From Aliiroseovarius lamellibrachiae (GTDB lineage: Bacteria; Pseudomonadota; Alphaproteobacteria; Rhodobacterales; Rhodobacteraceae), in assembly GCF_018599245.1 (NCBI RefSeq), contig NZ_JAHEVJ010000002.1, forward strand, positions 248,001 to 312,000: a stretch of DNA of 64,000 nucleotides, written 5' to 3'. The first letter of the stretch is position 1. Each line of letters begins with the position of its first letter. Below, in pieces: positions 59,833 to 64,000 of this stretch. The notes under the pieces were generated by a model. That model was given only the letters and a program-made list of their open reading frames with translations. It was not told the DNA's origin and searched no databases. The position numbers and the translations under genes were made by a program.

Positions 59833-61260
59833 ATGACGCGTACGATTGAGCTTCCCCTTTGGCTATTGGTCCTGATCCTTGCTTTTGCTGCGGTGACCTT
59901 TGCGTCGCATTTTCTGTTCCCATCGGTGCGCTGGTTTTTCCGTAAACGGTTGCAAAAGGCCGTGGCCAAACTGAATGAACGTCTGGAACGCCCGATCGAG
60001 CCGTTCAAGCTCGCGCGGCGGTACGACATGGTACAGCGCTTAAGCTATGATCCCGAGGTCGCCAAAGCGATCGCCGAACATGCCGCCGAAGAGGGCATTC
60101 CCGAACAGGTGGCGTTTGAAAAGGCACAGGGGTACGCCCGCGAAATTGTGCCGCGCTTCTCTGCGACTGCGTATTTCGGCTTTGGCATTCGCATCGCAAA
60201 ATTGCTGAGCCGCGCGTTTTACCGTGTGCGATTGGGGGCTTTTGACGAGGCGCGCCTGAAAGAGATCAGCGCCGATGCGACGGTGGTTTTTGTCATGAAC
60301 CACCGATCCAATATGGATTACGTGCTGGTCACTTGGTTGGCTGCCGAACGATCCCATTTGTCTTATGCGGTGGGGGAATGGGCGCGGGTCTGGCCGCTGC
60401 GCACGTTGATCCGGTCGATGGGGGCCTATTTCATCCGGCGTCGGTCGCGCAATGCGCTCTATCGCAAAGTCCTGTCGCGGTATGTGCGCATGGCGACGGA
60501 TGGGGGCGTGACCCAAGCGATGTTTCCCGAAGGCGGGCTGAGTTTAAACGGCGAAGTGGGCGCGCCCAAAATGGGTCTGCTCAGTTACATCATGGATGAT
60601 TTTGACCCCGCCAAAAATCGCGATGTGGTCTTTATCCCTGTGGCGATGAACTATGACCGGGTGCTTGAGGACCGGGTGCTGGTGGCCGCCGACATCAAAG
60701 GATCGCGCAAATTCGGCCTGCGTCTGAAATATGTGCTGCGCCATGTGGGGCAACATGTGTGGCAGCGGATCACCGGGCGGTTTCACCGTTTTGGCTATGC
60801 CAGCGTGTCCTTCGGCACCCCCATGTCGCTGTCCTCCTATCTGAAAGAGCATGATGAGAATGTGCTTGAGGGGCTGGCCCACGAGCTGATGGGGCGTATT
60901 CGCGATGTGGTTCCGGTGTTGCCTGTGCCTGTTGTGGCGGCGGTGATGTTGGAAAAAGACAGCCATACCCGCGAAGAGATCACTGACCGGTTTCAAACTC
61001 TGGTGGCTGATATGGAAGCGCGCGGGGCGCATATTCATCTGCCGCGCAATGATCTGGATTACGCAGTAGAGGTGGGCATCCGTCTGTTGATGCTGCGCGG
61101 ATTGATCCGCGAAACGGGTGGCGCATATCAGATTAACCCCCCGGATCGGGCGGTCTTGGCGTTTTATGCCAATTCGATTGCGCATTTGTCTGAGGCCATT
61201 ACGCCAGTACACATTTCGGACCTCAGCCCCGCGGATGTTGCGGATGCAGGTGTATTGTAA
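59833..61260 (+). CDS. PlsB-like glycerol-3-phosphate/1-acyl-glycerol-3-phosphate acyltransferase
   Basis: The 475-residue protein has an N-terminal membrane helix (LPLWLLVLILAFAAVTFASHFLF) and the acyltransferase blocks VFVMNHRSNMDYVLV (block I, His-x4-Asp), AYFIRRRSRNALYRKVL (block II), and AMFPEGGLSLNG (block III). VVFIPVAMNYD is block IV. These are the motifs of GPAT/PlsB and PlsC-type acyltransferases of phospholipid synthesis. The large C-terminal part resembles the PlsB group found in Rhodobacterales. It is divergent from ecm and 167 bases before ccrA. The exact acceptor is not determined from sequence. Confidence 0.85.
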   Translation: MTRTIELPLWLLVLILAFAAVTFASHFLFPSVRWFFRKRLQKAVAKLNERLERPIEPFKLARRYDMVQRLSYDPEVAKAIAEHAAEEGIPEQVAFEKAQGYAREIVPRFSATAYFGFGIRIAKLLSRAFYRVRLGAFDEARLKEISADATVVFVMNHRSNMDYVLVTWLAAERSHLSYAVGEWARVWPLRTLIRSMGAYFIRRRSRNALYRKVLSRYVRMATDGGVTQAMFPEGGLSLNGEVGAPKMGLLSYIMDDFDPAKNRDVVFIPVAMNYDRVLEDRVLVAADIKGSRKFGLRLKYVLRHVGQHVWQRITGRFHRFGYASVSFGTPMSLSSYLKEHDENVLEGLAHELMGRIRDVVPVLPVPVVAAVMLEKDSHTREEITDRFQTLVADMEARGAHIHLPRNDLDYAVEVGIRLLMLRGLIRETGGAYQINPPDRAVLAFYANSIAHLSEAITPVHISDLSPADVADAGVL

Positions 61261-61331
61261 GGTTTTGTTGGGTTTTAATTGACCTTAACGTCACTGGCGA
61301 CAGAAAATTACAAAACATACCCCAAAATCGG

Positions 61332-61384
61332 TTGCAATCTTGCGGACTCGTGCGTAATGCTGCAGTAGCAGCCGCAATTCTGCG
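61332..61384 (+). promoter_or_regulatory. ccrA upstream region with TTGC-type repeats
   Basis: The 60 bases contain TTGCAATCTTGCGG, TGCGTAAT, AATGCTGCA and CTGC/GCAG inverted words, starting about 95 bases before the ccrA ATG. Several of these words recur upstream of ecm. TTGC-type repeats are bound by short-chain acyl-CoA regulators in related bacteria; the regulator here is unknown. Confidence 0.35.
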
Positions 61385-61427
61385 TTGCGGCGAAAGAATC
61401 AATGCTTGTAGTTGACAGGAGGCCACC

Positions 61428-62714
61428 ATGGCTTTGGACACGCAAACCGGTATCGCGGAATATGACGCCCCGAAGAAAGATCTATATGAGATCGGTGAAA
61501 TGCCGCCCTTGGGCCATGTCCCCGAACAGATGTACGCCTGGGCCATCCGTCGCGATCGTCACGGCGAGCCTGATAAATCGTTTCAGGTAGAGGTGGTCGA
61601 GACCCCCAAATTGGACAGCCATGAGGTGCTGGTGCTGGTGATGGCCGCCGGTGTGAATTACAACGGCGTCTGGGCCGGTCTTGGCGTGCCAATCTCGCCA
61701 TTTGATGGCCACGGTGCGGATTACCATATTGCCGGGTCCGATGCGTCTGGCATCGTCTGGGCCGTCGGCCGCAAGGTGAAATCGTGGAAAGTGGGCGACG
61801 AAGTTGTCATCCACTGTAACCAGGATGATGGTGACGACGAGGAATGCAACGGCGGCGATCCGATGTTTTCCCCAAGCCAGCGGATCTGGGGCTATGAAAC
61901 CCCCGATGGGTCTTTTGCACAGTTCACCCGCGTTCAAGCCCAACAGCTTTTGCCACGCCCAAAGCATCTGACCTGGGAAGAAAGTGCCTGTTACACGCTG
62001 ACCCTCGCCACCGCCTACCGGATGCTGTTTGGCCATGCCCCGCACGAGCTGAAGCCCGGCCAGAATGTTCTGGTTTGGGGCGCGTCAGGCGGTTTGGGAT
62101 CATTTGCGATCCAGTTGATCAATGCGGCCGGGGGCAACGCCATCGGTGTGATCTCGGACGAAGACAAACGCGAGTTTGTGATGTCTCTGGGTGCCAAAGG
62201 TGTGATCAACCGCAAAGATTTCAGTTGCTGGGGGCAATTGCCCACCGTGAACACGCCGGAATACGCCGCTTGGTTCAAAGAAGTGCGCAAATTCGGCAAA
62301 GCGATCTGGGATATCACCGGCAAAGGCAACAATGTCGACATGGTGTTTGAACACCCCGGCGAAGCCACCTTCCCGGTCTCGACCTTCGTGTGCAAAAAAG
62401 GCGGGATGATCGTGATTTGTGCCGGCACCTCCGGCTTTAATTGCACCTTTGACGTGCGTTATCTTTGGATGCACCAAAAGCGTGTTCAGGGGTCGCATTT
62501 TGCACATCTGAAACAGGCCGCATCGGCAAACCGCATGATGATTGAGCGTCGCATTGACCCTTGCATGTCCGAAGTCTTCCCATGGGATGAGATCCCGCAA
62601 GCGCATTTGAAAATGCTGCGCAACGAACACAAGCCGGGCAATATGGCGGTGCTGGTTCAGGCCCCTAAAACCGGTCTGCGCACGTTCGAAGATGCTCTGG
62701 ACGCCCGGTCGTAA
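61428..62714 (+). CDS. ccrA: Crotonyl-CoA carboxylase/reductase
   Basis: CcrA reductively carboxylates crotonyl-CoA to (2S)-ethylmalonyl-CoA with NADPH and CO2, the key step of the ethylmalonyl-CoA pathway. The 428-residue medium-chain dehydrogenase/reductase has QMYAWAIRRDRHGEPDKSFQVEVVETP, VLVMAAGVNYNGVWAGLGVPI, HIAGSDASGIVWAVG, the insertion CNQDDGDDEECNGGDPMFSPSQRIWGYETPDGSFAQF typical of CCR, and the nucleotide loop VLVWGASGGLGSFAIQL. CKKGGMIVICAGTSGFNCTFDVRYLWMHQKRVQGSHF carries CO2-site residues. A GACAGGAGG ribosome site precedes the ATG. A terminator follows, then luxR. Confidence 0.97.
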   Translation: MALDTQTGIAEYDAPKKDLYEIGEMPPLGHVPEQMYAWAIRRDRHGEPDKSFQVEVVETPKLDSHEVLVLVMAAGVNYNGVWAGLGVPISPFDGHGADYHIAGSDASGIVWAVGRKVKSWKVGDEVVIHCNQDDGDDEECNGGDPMFSPSQRIWGYETPDGSFAQFTRVQAQQLLPRPKHLTWEESACYTLTLATAYRMLFGHAPHELKPGQNVLVWGASGGLGSFAIQLINAAGGNAIGVISDEDKREFVMSLGAKGVINRKDFSCWGQLPTVNTPEYAAWFKEVRKFGKAIWDITGKGNNVDMVFEHPGEATFPVSTFVCKKGGMIVICAGTSGFNCTFDVRYLWMHQKRVQGSHFAHLKQAASANRMMIERRIDPCMSEVFPWDEIPQAHLKMLRNEHKPGNMAVLVQAPKTGLRTFEDALDARS

Positions 62715-62743
62715 CCTTACGCCCTCTGATTGAACCACTTGCC

Positions 62744-62775
62744 CCCCCGCAGCGCCACTGCGGGGGTTTTTCTTT
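62744..62775 (+). terminator. Rho-independent terminator of ccrA
   Basis: CCCCCGCAG (62744-62752), loop CGCCA, CTGCGGGGG (62758-62766) followed by TTTTTCTTT. It lies 30 bases after the stop. Confidence 0.9.
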
Positions 62776-62950
62776 GCCGTTGCCATTCTCTTAGGGTGAT
62801 TCGGATAAAATTGATTCGGAAAACGGGGGCGCTCATCACCACTTTTCAGCATTTTTAAACCTTCATCTGTTGAAAAATCAAAAGGTTCCAAAATTCCACC
62901 TCACTATTTTAGGGGAGTAAGAACCAGTGAATTAACGATTTTCCCCGCTC

Positions 62951-62968
62951 GTGCTACGGTTGTGTGGA
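62951..62968 (+). promoter_or_regulatory. Promoter-like motif before the luxR unit
   Basis: GTGCTACGGTTGTGTGGA, with TACGGT as -10 and TTAACG 17 bases upstream, precedes the small ORF and luxR. A closely similar CGTGCGCTACGCTTGTGGGA lies at 63896-63915 before luxI. Confidence 0.4.
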
Positions 62969-62993
62969 GATGTCACAAAAAACGGGGCTTTAC

Positions 62994-63209
62994 ATGACGA
63001 ATGAATGGATCATTGATGTTCTTACCGACCTGATGGCTTTTGCTCGCAGAAACAACCTGACCGTCACGGCTGAAACCCTTGACGATGCACGACTGGTTGC
63101 TTTGACCGAACTTGCGAGTGCCGCTGATCGGAAAGCGGAGATGATGCAGTCATATGAAAGCCAGCCTGGAACAGCACCTCAGCTCACTTCAGAACGCGAC
63201 CACGCTTGA
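62994..63209 (+). CDS. Small protein encoded upstream of and overlapping luxR
   Basis: The 71-residue product starts MTNEWIIDVLTDLMAFARRN and continues VTAETLDDARLVALTELASAADRKAE, a mostly helical acidic protein. Its frame overlaps the start of luxR by 56 bases, so the two are co-translated. I recall similar small ORFs upstream of luxR in other Rhodobacterales but no function. The start is ATG 62994 with a GGGG site; the frame opens slightly earlier. It may regulate LuxR translation or activity, which is inference. Confidence 0.65.
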   Translation: MTNEWIIDVLTDLMAFARRNNLTVTAETLDDARLVALTELASAADRKAEMMQSYESQPGTAPQLTSERDHA

Positions 63210-63867
63210 AGACCTTCAAGGGGTCACAGAAGCGCTGCGCGACCACTATAAAACCAGCCATGTCGTCTACCATTGGGTGAATTCCATAGGCGAACGATTT
63301 GGCGCGGGAACGTACAGCCCGGAATGGGTTGATCGCTATCTTGAAAAAGACTACCTGCGGCTGGATCCGGTGATCTTTGGCTGTTTTCAACGCTTCACGC
63401 CGGTGATTTGGAAAGAGCTTGATTGGTCGTCAAAACCCGCGCGTGCGATGTTGCAGGACGCAATGGATCACGGGCTGGGCAACCAAGGTTATACCATTCC
63501 CATTCGCGGCCCTGCTGGACAGTTTGCGCTGTTCACGCTGAACACGCAGGCGGAGGATCAGGACTGGCATGCGTTTATTGATGCCAATGCCCGCGACCTG
63601 ATGATCCTCGCGCATGAGCTGAACAAAAAGGCGCTGGAATTTGAACAATGGGGCGATGCGGCCACCACCCCAATGCTGTCGCCACGCGAACTGTCGGCGA
63701 TGACCTATCTGGCCAAAGGCATGAACCGCGCGCAGGCGGCGGCTGAGATGACCATCTCAGAGCATACGTTGCGGGTGTATATCGAGAGTGCGCGCCATAA
63801 ATTAGGCGCGCTCAACACCACTCATGCCGTGGCGCGTGCCTTGGCCACTGGGGTGATCATTGTTTGA
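63154..63867 (+). CDS. luxR: LuxR-type acyl-homoserine lactone receptor/regulator
   Basis: The 237-residue protein has an N-terminal autoinducer-binding domain. The conserved ligand-pocket residues are visible in order: VVYHW, SPEWVDRYLEKDYLRLDPV (Trp, Tyr, Asp, Pro) and FTPVIWKEL (Trp). A GerE/LuxR helix-turn-helix follows at about 170-225 (LSPRELSAMTYLAKGMNRAQAAAEMTISEHTLRVYIESARHKLGALNTTHAVARALATG). It would bind an acyl-homoserine lactone made by the adjacent luxI. ATG 63154 lies inside the small upstream ORF. Location directly downstream of ccrA suggests that synteny with the ethylmalonyl-CoA pathway is meaningful. Confidence 0.93.
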   Translation: MKASLEQHLSSLQNATTLEDLQGVTEALRDHYKTSHVVYHWVNSIGERFGAGTYSPEWVDRYLEKDYLRLDPVIFGCFQRFTPVIWKELDWSSKPARAMLQDAMDHGLGNQGYTIPIRGPAGQFALFTLNTQAEDQDWHAFIDANARDLMILAHELNKKALEFEQWGDAATTPMLSPRELSAMTYLAKGMNRAQAAAEMTISEHTLRVYIESARHKLGALNTTHAVARALATGVIIV

Positions 63868-63895
63868 GGAGAGCCTTGTCTGAAGGTTAATCGAC

Positions 63896-63915
63896 CGTGC
63901 GCTACGCTTGTGGGA
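63896..63915 (+). promoter_or_regulatory. Promoter-like motif before luxI
   Basis: CGTGCGCTACGCTTGTGGGA resembles the element at 62951-62968 (both share GTGC-x-CTACG-x-TTGTG-x-GGA with small gaps). It lies 56 bases before the luxI start. No classical CTG-N10-CAG lux box is evident. Confidence 0.35.
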
Positions 63916-63970
63916 ATTAACCATTGTGGCGGCATTGTGACCGCAGCTGATCGGACAAAGGAGCCCCACG

Positions 63971-64000
63971 ATGCTGCGCTATCTCTATGCCAACGACCTG
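63971..64000 (+). CDS. luxI: Probable acyl-homoserine lactone synthase (5' end only)
   Basis: Only ten codons lie in the window: MLRYLYANDL after a GGAGCCCC ribosome site at 63960-63967. The MLRY-(I/L)-Y-x-x-DL start is typical of Rhodobacterales LuxI proteins, and the position directly after luxR supports this. The rest of the gene is beyond the window, so the assignment depends on the short N-terminus and context. Confidence 0.6.
   Translation, partial: MLRYLYANDL

Overview
This window is chromosomal DNA from a marine-type alphaproteobacterium of the order Rhodobacterales (Roseobacter group). The evidence is the ethylmalonyl-CoA pathway pair (ethylmalonyl-CoA mutase and crotonyl-CoA carboxylase/reductase) next to a luxR-luxI quorum-sensing locus, a TRAP transporter, a six-gene Mrp/Pha antiporter with fused A and B subunits, an ImuA-ImuB-DnaE2 cassette behind an alphaproteobacterial-type SOS box (GAAC-N7-GAAC), and protein sequences typical of the group. 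The species cannot be named from this sequence alone.

Layout. 1-10 kb holds housekeeping genes: a DUF2332 protein, pth, an FkbM methyltransferase, rplY (L25/Ctc), a DEAD-box helicase, an lldD-type dehydrogenase, trpA and ychF. 10-13 kb has a cytochrome b561-YceI pair divergent from a MarR regulator, then decayed genes (a monooxygenase remnant and a frameshifted DJ-1/PfpI gene). 13-18.4 kb is a copper-homeostasis block: multicopper oxidase, CueR, CopA ATPase, CopZ and a His-rich periplasmic protein, with two divergent CueR-type promoters. 18.4-20.3 kb has a Crp/Fnr regulator and fragments of copper/cytochrome genes, including a fusion of a cytochrome c'-like N-terminus to a multicopper oxidase C-terminus. 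A tRNA-Ser(GCU) lies at 20.7 kb, followed by an AT-richer gap and the SOS mutagenesis cassette imuA-imuB-dnaE2.

26.8-32 kb encodes polyamine synthesis from arginine: speA, carboxynorspermidine synthase, nspC and an agmatinase. The speA leader can fold into a three-way junction. 32-38 kb is the Mrp/Pha cation/proton antiporter. 39-42 kb is a TRAP dicarboxylate-type transporter ending in two strong terminators and a striking 8-bp tandem repeat. 42.3-49.1 kb groups a CoA-transferase, an XRE-cupin regulator, an omega-aminotransferase, glutaryl-CoA dehydrogenase, an aldehyde dehydrogenase and 3-hydroxybutyryl-CoA dehydrogenase. Together these look like catabolism of 5-aminovalerate/glutarate (lysine) or related omega-amino acids to crotonyl-CoA and acetoacetyl-CoA.

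49.3-53.5 kb is an RND efflux pair. 53.5-57.5 kb holds DUF2478, DUF1989, an aldo/keto reductase, deoD and a secreted DUF4329 protein. 57.6-64 kb holds ethylmalonyl-CoA mutase, a PlsB-like acyltransferase, ccrA, a small conserved-looking ORF overlapping luxR, and the first codons of a probable luxI at the right edge. The crotonyl-CoA made by the glutarate-type cluster would feed CcrA and then the ethylmalonyl-CoA mutase, so the second half of the window has a common metabolic theme. No CRISPR array, phage, complete insertion sequence or obvious new defence system was seen.
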